Assembly: GCA_002104985.1 (NCBI GenBank)
Contig: MCGO01000035.1
Span: forward strand, 371,431 to 435,430
Length of the DNA stretch: 64,000 nt
DNA from: Rhizoclosmatium globosum
Lineage: Eukaryota > Chytridiomycota > Chytridiomycetes > Chytridiales > Chytriomycetaceae
Direction: 5' to 3'
Shown: positions 33,014-43,500 of the stretch, piece after piece
Numbering within the stretch: position 1 is the stretch's first letter
Layout of the letters: each line of letters begins with the position of its first letter
Translations under genes and position numbers: made by a program
The notes under the pieces: model-generated
Seen by the model: the letters and a program-made list of their open reading frames with translations, nothing else
Databases searched by the model: none
Told to the model about the DNA's origin: nothing

Positions 33014-33427
33014 ATGTTAATGGATTTGTTTGTTCACCGCTCTGTATTGTAAAGAAATACTCAGAAATAAAGTAAATGATGGGATTTACCTTGGCTCTAC
33101 TCTTTCAAAAAGGATGAACTGAAGAACTTTTAACTTTTAAGTTCAGCTTACCTTTTTCTTCCCCTTTTCTCTTCTAGTTGAAGAACTGTAAGCAAATTGC
33201 AATTACTGTAGTCAGGTTGTCACTGTTGGTCGTTCACTGCCTAAGTTACATATGGGAGAAGTTGTCAGCATTGACCATCGATTAATGTAATGGAAGTCGC
33301 TTGTAGCTTGACCAGATTGATGCAAAGCATCAAAAAGAGGTTCACATGCTTTGACACTGTTTGGGAGAGTTTCGTCAGCAAAAAATCTGCCCCCATCTCC
33401 ACTGCTGTGTCTCGTCATCCACCATTG

Positions 33428-34354
33428 ATGCCATCCAACAACCAACCAACTACGACCTCAGCGCAACTGATACCTAGCAACCTAGTGACGGGATTAGGAG
33501 CAGGACTAGGCACAAGCAGCACCTCTCTCACAACAGAGAAAGAGTCTGGGTCGCAGCAGGTGTCAACTGGGGCAATTGTAGGGATTGTGCTTGCCTTTGT
33601 CATTGCTGCGGTGCTTGGCATGTGCTTGTTTGGCAGGTGGAAGAAGCAGCGGCGGAGTTTGAATTCGCAAGACGAGGACGACGAGGCCAATCTCGAATCT
33701 GGGAAAGACAAGGACAAGGACGAAGTTGCGAGTGGAAGCGGAAGCAGCGCCGGTCTCGGATCGGACTCGGTCGCCGTTGAAGACTCGATTTCGGTGTCGG
33801 GCGAACGGGTGCGCAACTTGAGCAGCAACGGAAAGGTGCCAAATATTGTGCATTCGTATGTGGATTTGTCACGGGGTGCTCGCATGGGAAGCGTGAATGG
33901 AAGCAGGCGTGCGGGCAGGCATGCTTCTTACTCGGATTCTCTTTCGTCGGATGCGGGGAGCAGTGGCTATCTTGTTGCGGGAGGAGCTGGAGGACAAGGC
34001 TTGTACTATCCTCAACAACACAGCCCGTTACATCAGTCCCAGTCATATATGCCACCGCAAATATTTTCACCTCCTTCTTCAGTCTTTGGAGGTTCTAGCG
34101 ATGCTCCAGGGATGGATGCGTTGAAACAGCAAAGGAGGTTGTCGCAGGGATTCATCGATGCATGGTGGCAAGCTTATTTCAAATACAACCCACAAGGTGC
34201 TCAATTGGCAGTTCAACAAGCTTATTATGCGCAACATCAAGCACAAAATCCTTTTGCAACATTACCCCATCCCCCAAGCGCACCTGTTGCCGGTATGGGA
34301 GGTGTCGCGAAATCTGCCGAAATTGTAGCAACCCCTGTGCCTACAAAACTTTGA
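33428..34354 (+). CDS. Single-pass protein with W-W-Q-x-Y-F box (family B)
   Basis: Intact; the frame is open from 33290, but the ATG at 33428 (MPSNNQPTTTSAQLIPSN) gives the family-typical Thr/Asn N-terminus (308 aa). TM segment GAIVGIVLAFVIAAVLGMCL, then GRWKKQRR. The tail is acidic then Gly/Ser-rich (SDSLSSDAGSSGYLVAGG), with Gln/Pro and Tyr, ending with FIDAWWQAYFKYNPQGAQ and a Gln/Ala helix. The box is closest to that of the preceding gene (VNAWWQAYFQQNPEA), indicating tandem duplication. Function unknown. Confidence 0.78.
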   Translation: MPSNNQPTTTSAQLIPSNLVTGLGAGLGTSSTSLTTEKESGSQQVSTGAIVGIVLAFVIAAVLGMCLFGRWKKQRRSLNSQDEDDEANLESGKDKDKDEVASGSGSSAGLGSDSVAVEDSISVSGERVRNLSSNGKVPNIVHSYVDLSRGARMGSVNGSRRAGRHASYSDSLSSDAGSSGYLVAGGAGGQGLYYPQQHSPLHQSQSYMPPQIFSPPSSVFGGSSDAPGMDALKQQRRLSQGFIDAWWQAYFKYNPQGAQLAVQQAYYAQHQAQNPFATLPHPPSAPVAGMGGVAKSAEIVATPVPTKL

Positions 34355-34644
34355 CCACTGAATAGAATTCAAATGCGTCAGAATGAGGGACGTTTCAGTA
34401 TTTATGACCGAGTGTATTCTTATCTGCAATCCAATAAAATTATTATCTTTATTGATTAATTTGATATAATGTACATTACATGGGTAGCAGTGTTTATGTC
34501 TCAACAGATCAGTCGTCAAATAATATTAATTAATTGCCGAAGAAATCTTTACATTAATCGAACGTGATTGGTTGCTAACAGTAAGTAATAGAGAGGATAC
34601 ATTCATGAGAGAGTAGTCCACCCGTCCTTTTCCTTTTTTGGATC

Positions 34645-36068
34645 ATGTCAAGTTTGTTGGCCCCAACATCTCCTTCTCCTTCAGGTACCAGTTACAATGG
34701 CCTCACTCGGACCAACGCAGCACTGCTTCAAACAACGACATCAGCGAATGCGCAACCAGCAACAACGACGGCTGTTGTGATTGTCCAACAACCACGGCCA
34801 CCCGCCACCACCACCTCCTCCAACAACGACAACCACATCAACGACAACTACAACTACAACGACTCAGGATGCTGTGCCGCCTCCACAGCCAACTACAACT
34901 ACCTCGACTACTACAACCACTACTACTACACAACTACATCTGCTAATGCCCCAGATCCTACACAGGGCAATTGCAGCCACAAACGACAACGACCGCAAAC
35001 GACATTGCCATTCCGTCAACTCAACAACTACGACCAAGTCACTTTCGTTGACTGTCTCGTCATCTGCAACGGGCACGACATCTTCCTCCTCCGACTCCTC
35101 TTCGGGATCGTCAACAAACACTGTCCCAATTATTGCTGGTGTTGCATCGTTTGTTGTCCTGCTTCTGATTGTTGCGTTTGTCGTCTGGTTCAGAAAGCGC
35201 ACGAGTGATGCGAGTCGTGGAAAGCGGCTGAGTGCTGCTTTTGCTGATGTTGCTCGTGGATTTACTATTGGTGGGAGAAATGCGGGTGGTGGTGGTGCTG
35301 GAGGCGCTGCTGTGGCCGGAGGAGCTGCTGGAGCTGTTGTTGGTACTGGTGCTGCTGGAAGACAAAGTCCGTTTATTGTTGCGACTGGGAACAGAGCTGG
35401 ACAGCAAGATCAACCTGTTGAATTGAGGGCGACTATGCCAAGAAGTGGTTCTTATCCACTTCCTCCTTTGCAACAGCAACAATATGCGTGAGTTTTTTGA
35501 GATAGCTTTCAATATTGATTACACCTGATGCATATAGGATTCCACAACAACAACAGCAGCAGCAATATTATCAACACGATCAATATTACCAGCAACAGCA
35601 ACAACAACAGCAGTACTATCAAGACCAGTATACCAACTCCACCAACAACAAGCCCAATATCTCGCAGCCACAGGTGCTGGTGCTCTATCCGTCCAACAAT
35701 ACCAAGACGATGGCGGCAACAATTATAACAACGCCTCTTACCCACAACAGCAAACACAACAACCAGCACAGTCTTACCAACAACAACAGCAGCAGCAGGT
35801 ACCTCTTAATCGCATGAGCACTACAAACAGCAGTAGTGTAGGAAGCACGGACCTCGTTTACGATACCAGTCTGGAGCGACAAGTTGTCAGCGACAGAATT
35901 GCAGCCAAGAAGGCGGAATTGAACAATCGTTTGAGTATTTATTCTGTCGAGTCTGATGGAAATGGTGAGAATGGATCTGGAGGACGGAATAGGTTTGGGT
36001 CTGGGGACGATGAAAGCGTTGTTTTCATTTTTGTGTTGGGGGGGTTGAACTTTGGGTGCGGGTTTTGA
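34645..36068 (+). pseudogene. Family C single-pass protein with C-terminal DRIA...SIY box, frameshifted
   Basis: Starts MSSLLAPTSPSPSGTSYNG. The Thr/Pro ectodomain (PPPPPP and TTTT runs) is spread over more than one frame between 34770 and 35050. TM segment IIAGVASFVVLLLIVAFVVW, then FRKRTSDASRGKR and a Gly/Ala-rich linker. An intron from ~35490 to ~35537 joins to a Gln/Tyr-rich segment (QQYYQHDQYYQQQQ), another frame break near 35700, then SLERQVVSDRIAAKKAEL and RLSIYSVES near the C-terminus. That last box recurs in the next two genes. Function unknown. Confidence 0.62.
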
Positions 36069-36179
36069 CGTTCTTTGATATTATTAAGTAAGGTGGATAT
36101 TATTTTTGAGGGGAAGGGAATTGTTCAATAAAATCAGTATTGCTCGTTTAAGGTGTGGGTGTAAAAAGAAAGTGATGTG

Positions 36180-37299
36180 ATGCGAAGTGATACGGAAAGT
36201 GAAGTTGTGTCTGTTGAATGCTTTGCTTCAAATTCATCTGAAACTGAAACACACTTTTTGATGACAAACGACCGGAGAGACCCACCCGTCTGCCTTGACA
36301 AGTGTGTCGCAGGCAATGTGTACACCGAGGGAATGAAGTGCAGCTTCGATGGACAGAACTGGCTTGCGCAGTGGTGGACAAACACTCTCCCTCAGCCGAC
36401 CAGAAAGTGTGGGCGAATCAGGGCTCCTGTTCTTCTTCTGGAAGTGTGGCTGGATCGAACGGCTCTTCTTCGGGTGGAGGCGTCAGTTCAACTGGTGGCA
36501 GTGGCAGTAACAGTGGTGCTGCGGCAACTACTTCTGTTGCTGCTGCGGGTGCAATCAGTGACGGGAATACGAATGGTGGCAGTACATCTAATACAGGTGC
36601 TGTCGTTGGAGGTGTTGTTGGTGCGCTGTGTGCGGTTCTGATTATCGGTGGAGCTTTGATTTGGACTCGAAGGAGAAAGGCAAAGGAATTACGAGAGTTT
36701 AACGAAACGAGACACTTTGGAAGTCCGATTTCGGCAGTTGGACGGAATCTTGATGGCCCGAGACCTATGGATCGTGAGTTTATGGTCGCAAGGAGGGTGA
36801 CTGTGAGGGGGAATCGGGGAGGCGAGGCTATTGTCATCAATGTTATTCCGCCGATTCCAGATGAAAATTCGACACCTTCTGCTGCGCCTGAATTGAATGT
36901 TTTGGGACCAGACAGGAAAGACGGCTGGGTGTTGAGGATGGACGAGTTTATCCAGACGATTCTGATGATGAAGACTATTCTCAAGACCGAATTAATACGA
37001 CTGCACAAGATATAAGTGAAGTTCAGGATATCAGCGGTTATCACAAAGAAGGAAGCATTGTTGTTGTCGAGGGCGATAAAGCACACGCTTTGGCAGGTCA
37101 CAGTGCAGTCAGCAAGGAAGTAGATGATTTGGCGTTCTTGGACGATAGGGAGACGCGACACACTCTTGATCGCGTCGCAAGCAAGCGGGCACGACTGAAC
37201 ACGCGATTGTTTAGTATCTATTCAGAGGACTCTGGGGCGACAAGAGAGGACCCACATCCAACATCCTCGGACGATTCAGATTTGGATGATGAGCGTTAA
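36180..37299 (+). CDS. Family C single-pass protein with CBM5/12-like chitin-binding ectodomain, two frameshifts
   Basis: ATG at 36180 or, more in line with the families here, 36261 (MTNDRRDPPVCLDKC). The ectodomain AGNVYTEGMKC, SFDGQNWLAQWWTNTLP and, after a frame break at ~36403, VWANQGSC matches the layout of carbohydrate-binding module 5/12: Y-x-G...W-x-A-x-WWT...P...W. Such modules bind chitin in chitinases. A Gly/Ser stalk leads to TM segment TGAVVGGVVGALCAVLIIGG and WTRRRKAKE. The tail shifts frame at ~36940 and continues acidic (YPDDSDDEDYSQDR) to TLDRVASKRARLNTRLFSIY and SEDSG. A chitin-binding surface sensor is a reasonable inference for a chitinous-wall fungus. Confidence 0.68.
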
Positions 37300-37384
37300 A
37301 AGCAATATGAGTCAAATAAAGCGAAAACCAGTCAGCAATTGAATTGAGTTTTTCTTCCTTGCTTGTCCATCCAACCACCAAACA

Positions 37385-38920
37385 ATGTCTGCGATAAGCA
37401 GTGATCCACAACCAACCTCGAATTGGGAGTTGCGACACAGGAACCAACTTCGGCGAATATCCAACAACGCAGCCTGGTCAGCCAACTTCGCAAATCCAAC
37501 AACCACCAACATCATCACAAATCCAAATCCAACCTACAACCGCGATCTTGCAACAAGCGCAATTGTAGTACCTCCAACTACAGCTGGACGTCGGATCGGC
37601 CACTGCCACCTACGACTGCGACAACTGCTTCATTGGCTCCAACAACAACTAGCAGTGAACAAGCCAGCCTACTACTACCATCCCGCTCCTCCTCCACCCC
37701 CTCCTCCACCTTCACAGTCTCCGCTTCTTCCAGCGCCTCTACCTACTACTACAACCTCAACTACTACCACAACCACTACGACTACCACGACTACAACAGA
37801 CGCGCCAGCCATAACAACAACTACAAGTGTTATTCAAGGAATTGTAAATGTTAACCCCGCACCGATCGTCGGCCCACCTACCGCTCCCACATCATTTTCG
37901 TCTGTTGTGACCTCATCGGCGAAAGGGGCGGCAGTCCCTATCGCTCCAACTGCCGGAATTCAGGCAGAAAATAATTCGGGAGGCGGTGGTGGTGGTTCGT
38001 CCGTCACTGGCCCTCTTGTGGGAGGCATTGCAGGTTGTGTCGCCGCGTTATTGGCGATTGCGTTTGTCGTTTGGTTTAGAAACAGGACCAAGGAAGGAAA
38101 TGATAAGAAAAAGAAGCGGGAAAGTATGGTCTTGGAGGCCGCGACTCTTCCACGAGGCTTTGATGGAGCTGGAAACGATGATGGTTTTTGGTTGCAGCGA
38201 ATACGGAAAGAAATGCGGTTGTTATTGATGTGAATGGTAAGAGTGATTTTTTCGTAATTTTGAGTATTGATTGGTCTTGAACCTTTGACACACAAACAGC
38301 TCAACAACAGCAACAACAATATGCCACCATACAAAGACAATATTCTGTGCATGCTCAGGCATACCAACCTTACAGTGTTCCTCAACCCATTGGATACCCA
38401 GTCTACAACCATTTAGCGGTCCCTCCCTTAGAGCCATTACCACAACCACCAGTTGGTGTTCCATGGCAGTGGAATTATTTTGTCCCGGCCACCCCTGTCA
38501 CTGCCGCATATGAAGCCATTCCCACACAGATGATCATGTCAATGAACCTCCAATCCTCAGGACAAACACTGCATCCCGTGAAGGATTGCGACTCTGTCTG
38601 TACATCCTGAAGCGATGGAACCCAAGACTGATGATGAATTGGAGATCTCTGCAGTGAAAAAAGACTCAATCGAAGATATCCTCGATCTTGAACTGCTGGC
38701 TGGTACTGGACCTGCTAAAGAAACAACAGGAGATCGAATTGCGAATAGAAAGGCGATGTTGAGTCGATTTAGTATTTACACTGATGATCTGGGAGAAGTG
38801 AAGAGGATTCTGATGCTGGATCGCATGAAGTTGAGTTGGAGAATGTAGATGATATAGTTAAGGAAAGAAGTAAGGTGATTTTTGTTCTGTATGATTCTAT
38901 CGGTTTTCGTGGGGCTTTCG
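37385..38920 (+). pseudogene. Family C single-pass protein with DRIA...SIY box, frameshifted
   Basis: Starts MSAISSDPQPTSNWELR; the first ~90 codons look like a Gln/Thr/Pro-rich ectodomain split over frames. PPPPPPPP and a Thr run follow, then GSSVTGPLVGGIAGCVAALL, a TM segment, FRNRTKEGNDKKKKRE, an intron starting near 38238 (AATG/GTAAGAG...ACAG) and a Gln/Tyr/Pro tail (QAYQPYSVPQPIGYPVYNH). After a break near 38600 comes ETTGDRIANRKAMLSRFSIY, the family C box, then an acidic end reaching about 38.92 kb. Coding content is conserved across frames. Function unknown. Confidence 0.6.
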
Positions 38921-38984
38921 GTTTCTAGTATATGTACTTCTATTCTTCCCCTTTTCTCTTTGACGGACCTCCTGTAAATCTTGT

Positions 38985-40076
38985 ATGTATAAGGGTTTTT
39001 ATCAATGTGCTTGTCCCCAAGAAATGCCACGTTGGAATTGTCGAGCCCAAAAAATTCCGACGCAAATGGTAACGGGGGCACTGGAAGCACTCATTGGATT
39101 CTTCGTCCTTGAGCTTTCGCGAGCTATCCTCACTGAAGGGATGTATCAGTCCACGAACCGTATACCCGTTTTACACCCACAGCTGACCATCTTTATCGTG
39201 GAATTGGTACGGTTTCTCATAGCCATTATATGTGTGATTCGGAACCGAGGAAAGGTCTCCTTCACGAATCTTGAGTATATGGCAGTACAGGCTGTGATGT
39301 GGTTCGTAAACAACGTTCTGTACTTTGCAACACTCAAGTGAGTTGGGTCCGATTGCGTCATTGTCTTCAATCCCTGCATACTAACGCCCTTTGTCCATAG
39401 ACATGCTTCCGTCGCAACATATCTATCCTTCTTCAGCTGCGATTACCTATCACCGGCATATTACATCATTTCTTGGTTCGAAACAGGAAAATTGGAGAGT
39501 CTGGGCTGCTCTCGGTGTTATTTACGTTGGAGTCGTCTGTGCACAATGGACCGGCCACTTTTCACTCACGGATATGTGGACTATTTATATGACCTTCTGT
39601 TGTCATTGATTTCATCCGTCGCGTCTATCGTGAGTGAAAAGATGATGAAGTCCCTGACGCTTCCGTTCTGGGAACAGCAAGTTCGTGTCACTCTGTTGGG
39701 AATCGTCTCGAGCACTATCTTTTTGGCATTTTCAAATGGTGCATTTGTGAATCATGACTCGATCAGTGTTACTTCAGTTCTTTTTACTATTGGAAGTATT
39801 CTTGCCGCTGCTGGAACGGGGCTCTTCACCGGGATGGTTGTTCGACGATTAGACAGTGTTGTGAAGCTCATTGCACAAGCTGTCGCTGCTATTTGTACCA
39901 CTTGGGTCGTGTATATCGTGTTTGGAAGCTTCAAGGCTGTCTATGGGTTCTTCCTCTTGGGCTCTTTCTTGCTAATTGTTGGCACTCTCGTATATGGCCT
40001 TGAAACAACCGTTAACCCTGCGTACACAAAGTATAGAAAGCTATATCGGTGGGACTCGGGAAAAAGGAGGAGCTAA
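38985..40076 (+). CDS. Nucleotide-sugar transporter (UDP-sugar type), frameshifted
   Basis: Exon 1 to ~39340, intron ~39341-39400 with a perfect TACTAAC branch site, exon 2 to 40076. Family features: YMAVQAVMWFVNNVLYFATLKHASVATY, a classical N-N-x-L-x-F-x-x-L...P/S-A-T-Y segment read as two pieces; KQENWRVWAALGVIYVGVV; SLISSVASIVSEKMMK with the conserved E-K-x-x-K; and NGAFVNHDSISV through VVKLIAQAVAAICTT. These proteins move UDP-sugars into the Golgi for glycosylation. Between 39425 and 39600 the homologous sequence runs through three frames in succession and returns to the first, as if three bases were missing. Likely functional if those are assembly errors. Ends YRKLYRWDSGKRRS. Confidence 0.8.
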
Positions 40077-40357
40077 AACAGGAATAATCGAAACGATATG
40101 TTGATGAATCTCTTATGAATACCCGCTTGCATATTGTTCAATAAACTGCAACCCTCCTGAAACCAAGTTGCGTTTGTAATCGCATTCATTTCGACCACTA
40201 TGACTCACAAGGCGTACCCACATTTGTAAGGGAAGATAACGAGGCACCCATGTGGTGTTTCAGCCTGAAACGTGACTCACATTAGACTCACATTTATGCT
40301 CAAGATTGAGATCAGTGTAGCATTAAAAACAAAAAACAAAAGCTGTTTCAAGTCGCT

Positions 40358-41366
40358 ATGAACTCCACGAGTACTCCAAGACCAGCGCTGCCCCCAGGAA
40401 TGTTTCCGCCTGGCTATGTTCCAAACTATGCGAAACTGGCATCATGGGACTCATCGACAACAGCTTTCATTTTTCTGAGCATAGCTGCCGTATGACACTT
40501 TTTCTGATTCGGAACTTCATATTCTTTGCAAAAACCAAACACACGAAGCTTGTGTATTTGACCTTACTCCTATGGTCTGTTCTGCGCTTAATTTCTTTTG
40601 CAATGCGTGGGCATACTCTGCTTGACAACAATGGTCAAGATCTTTACCTGTACAAGTGGTCTCAAATTATAGTGTCTATTGGATTCATGCCTCTTGCAGA
40701 AGTTTCATTGTTAAATGTCATTGAAGGGTGAGTTGGTCTACGTTTCATTGATGTAACTGACGTTCATTCATTGAAGAACTCAGCTCATCTACAACATGTC
40801 ACCAAAGACACGAGGTCGCATCAATTTTGGTGTTCGACTTCTTTTCATTCTATTTGTTGCGTCAATTGTTGCCTTTGTTATCGACTTCACCTGGAACAAG
40901 CCATTCGGAACAAAAGTGAGGGACGAAACTCTGGATTTAGTTTTCCGTGAGATTGGATTCAATGGACTTTTCGCCATCACGGTTTATACTGGTGTTGGAG
41001 CATTTCGAAATATGGTGATGAGCTCAAGACGGGAAAATATCGCCGATGAGTTCGTCTTTCGGCTTAAGTACACCATGGGTGTTGTTTTTGTTCAATCTGT
41101 CCTCATGATAATCAAATTAAGCTGTGAGTGCGCTTGTTATTGTGATATTCTCGACTAACTTTTTTCAGATATCACATATCGTAATTGGAAACCTGAGGAG
41201 TTTGTAGATGAAAAGTATTGGTATATACTCAGCATTGCACCAGAGATACTGTTTGTTATGTTCTTCTGTCACCCTTATTTATTGTCTGTTTTTGATGACA
41301 TTGAAACGCACCCAACCAAGGGCCAAACAAACAAGGCAAAAACCTCTCTCTTATCTCTTGCGTAAA
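40358..41366 (+). CDS. Seven-transmembrane protein (GPCR/RTA1-like layout), one frameshift
   Basis: ATG 40358 (MNSTSTPRPALPPGMFPPG, short N-terminus with an N-glycosylation sequon). A frame break at ~40490 lies inside TM1. Seven hydrophobic segments follow: TM1 around FIFLSIAAV, TM2 VYLTLLLWSVLRLISF, TM3 IIVSIGFMPLAEVSLLNVI, TM4 RLLFILFVASIVAFVIDF, TM5 GLFAITVYTGVGAF, TM6 GVVFVQSVLMIIKL and TM7 ILSIAPEILFVMFFCHPYL. Introns begin near 40729 (acceptor before ACTCAG) and at ~41125 (TTTTTCAG acceptor). Topology is that of fungal 7-TM receptor or lipid-response proteins (RTA1/GPCR-like), but no diagnostic motif was recognised, so function is open. Confidence 0.65.
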
Positions 41367-41399
41367 TGAAATAAAACTTTTTATCATATCTTTATATTA

Positions 41400-42290
41400 T
41401 GGGTTTGCGAGACAAGGTCTGCGTGGAGTTGTGGTTCATGATGTATATGTGCTATTCAAGAATGAAAGCGTTGCTCAAGTTAGAGCACCGTCGCATGGAC
41501 AGAGTGTGCCAATCAGTGAACATGATTTACCGCATTAATTGAACGTGCGTTCGACGAAGCCAAATGTACCAACAAACCTGAGTTGTCGCAAAGTAAAAGT
41601 GTTGGGACGCGGTCTCGGAGCCACCGCAGTATCCTGACGTGTCGAATGGCGTTGAGAGTCAGATTCCAGAGCCATTAGCAATTAGTAATTCTCGGTTGGA
41701 AGCTCCAGCACTTCCTCTTAAAAGGGATCATCAATCGCCGGTTCAGTACATTGAAGTTCACGGTGTTTATGGACTATCACAGGATGTGAGGGCTTGGGAT
41801 GTTGAGGAGGTTGCGAGATGGGTTGTGATTGAGGCTGGTATGGATGATCACACTGCTTCAAATGTCACCAGTAAGATTAAATTTTCCTGTTTGGGTTTAT
41901 CGCTCATCACGTTTTGTACAGAACACAAAATTAATGGCCATATTCTGATAGAAGCATCTGTTGATGATATTGTCAATGCAGCGCATATAGATATTTTGGG
42001 AGACCGATTTGCTTTCAAGGTCGCTGTGACTGAACTATGAGAGCAATGACCATGTGCTTTATTACCTCGCGCTATTGGCTTTTTGAGGGTGACTTTATAA
42101 ATGTGTCTCGTTGGATTCAAGACAAGAGTAGGCCAAGAATATTTGGCACTGAATATTCTGGTCACAAGGCTGACCTTATTTCTGATCAAGCCTGGAATAT
42201 GATTGAATGTTGTTTGAGTCAAGAGCCAAGATTTGGGCGTACGCCCCAAGTTTTCTGATATCTGCTCAGAACTTCAAAGTTACAGTATAT
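41400..42290 (+). pseudogene. SAM-domain plus protein-kinase remnant
   Basis: From about 41636 the sequence encodes a linker and then a SAM domain: VRAWDVEEVARWVVIEAGM, an intron ~41872-41922, HKINGHILIEASVDDI and ILGDRFAFKVAVTEL, the expected five-helix pattern with I-N-G-x-x-L. Immediately after a stop at 42038 lies what looks like the C-terminal end of a kinase domain (SDQAWNMIECCLSQEPRFGR), again with a frameshift before FSDICSEL. The catalytic core that should sit between them is missing. SAM-kinase fusions are common in zoosporic fungi. This appears to be a gene with a large internal deletion; it marks the boundary with the subtelomeric mosaic. Confidence 0.6.
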
Positions 42291-42320
42291 TTTTTAACAG
42301 TTACGATAAACTCAGATGAC

Positions 42321-42833
42321 CTACTGGGCCTGTCCTAGTGGAAACAAGAGTTTGTTTCCCAACAAATGACCCTTGATCTCCCCGAGGAGGTTTTTGGCCT
42401 GGTTTTGGGTGACAATATAGTCAGGAAAGTGGGCATGGACTTTGGTGCGCCGAACAGCCAGGACAATTTTCGTTTCAACTCGACTGTCTGTCATGAATGA
42501 TGCCAGTGAAGTGGCAATCAACCGCCAAAATTCCTGAACGTCGTCTCTAGTCAGGTGTTGGAACGATTTGCCGTGGAATGTTGACTCCCAAGGGAAGTCA
42601 AAGTCGATGAAGAACGCGAATCCGTCCTTCGCCACACGTTCAGTCATATACGATGGTTGGATGGCTTGGAATGCACGAACATATTCTTCAAGATACGGTT
42701 TGTATATCGTCCAATCTGTGCGACAGTTGGGAAGGTTGACAAGTCGAGTAGATGTGTCCCCTGCAACAGAAGTGTGTGTATGAGGAGATTTTGGAACGAC
42801 GACACACGTCGTCCAAACGCTTTCTTTGACCAT
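42321..42833 (-). CDS. D5-type (NCLDV-like) primase domain fragment
   Basis: 170 aa on the minus strand from an ATG at 42833. Features of the archaeo-eukaryotic primase half of large-DNA-virus D5-like primase-helicases: N-terminal THTSVAGD, a region ending in MTER, then FAFFIDFDFPW with the catalytic acidic pair, followed ~50 residues later by a basic strand and KVHAHFPDYIVT, the conserved K-x-H-x-x-FP segment. It ends soon after this, so the primase-C part and helicase are absent. A helicase half of the same type lies at 62.6 kb on the opposite strand. A host-genome copy of a virus gene is inferred; the virus lineage cannot be named from this. Confidence 0.72.
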   Translation of the reverse strand: MVKESVWTTCVVVPKSPHTHTSVAGDTSTRLVNLPNCRTDWTIYKPYLEEYVRAFQAIQPSYMTERVAKDGFAFFIDFDFPWESTFHGKSFQHLTRDDVQEFWRLIATSLASFMTDSRVETKIVLAVRRTKVHAHFPDYIVTQNQAKNLLGEIKGHLLGNKLLFPLGQAQ

Positions 42834-43500
42834 ACAAGTAGTAAATCTATTATTTGTGGTAAGTAAGTATGTGATCAGAAGAAGAAAATTGACTCACGAC
42901 TCTTGTGAAGAGGTGGTTTTGTGGTTCCCTTTTGCAACAGTTACCAAACCTGCAAGAGTGATGAATATGTTCTGGTAAGAAAGTGAGGTGGGGGATCATT
43001 TATTCAAAATCTGTATTGTTTCTACGAAAAAACAAAACACTCATTAATTTCCAAGCACTCATTCCTCGTACTCACTGAAGGAGTTGAATTTGTCAGGCGC
43101 AAATTCAGTTGATCGTAGAACAATGAGACATTGTTGGCGTTATCCAAAACTCGTCCTTTTATGGCAAGGTGTGGAAGGACAAGAACGTCAGTCATCACAG
43201 CCAGTATGGTTGAGGAAATTTAAGGTGAGGGATCGACACAAAAATATGAATGTCGTTCGACAGGCAAAAGGAATTTTGAATTGGAACACGTAATCCAATT
43301 ATTGCACCGAGTGTTTTCGTATATCCTCCAACCTATGGAAAGGTGTCAGTGTGATTGAGAATCATGACCCTCCGTTTACCTTTCTCAATCCACAAATTCC
43401 AGAACATGTCAAGTTTAACAACTCATACTTTGCAATACTAGAGCGTAGTCTGTTTATTAAAGAAATTCTGTGGTTTTCTGATGCTCAAGGCTTTATTATT
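42834..43500. other. Region without a supported gene
   Basis: About 670 bases upstream of the primase fragment. Short ORFs exist on both strands but none shows a domain, paralogue or composition that supports it. Confidence 0.4.

Noticed and set aside
42834..43500. Plus-strand short ORFs as viral genes
   Set aside because: No domains, no paralogues and ordinary length for chance in this composition.
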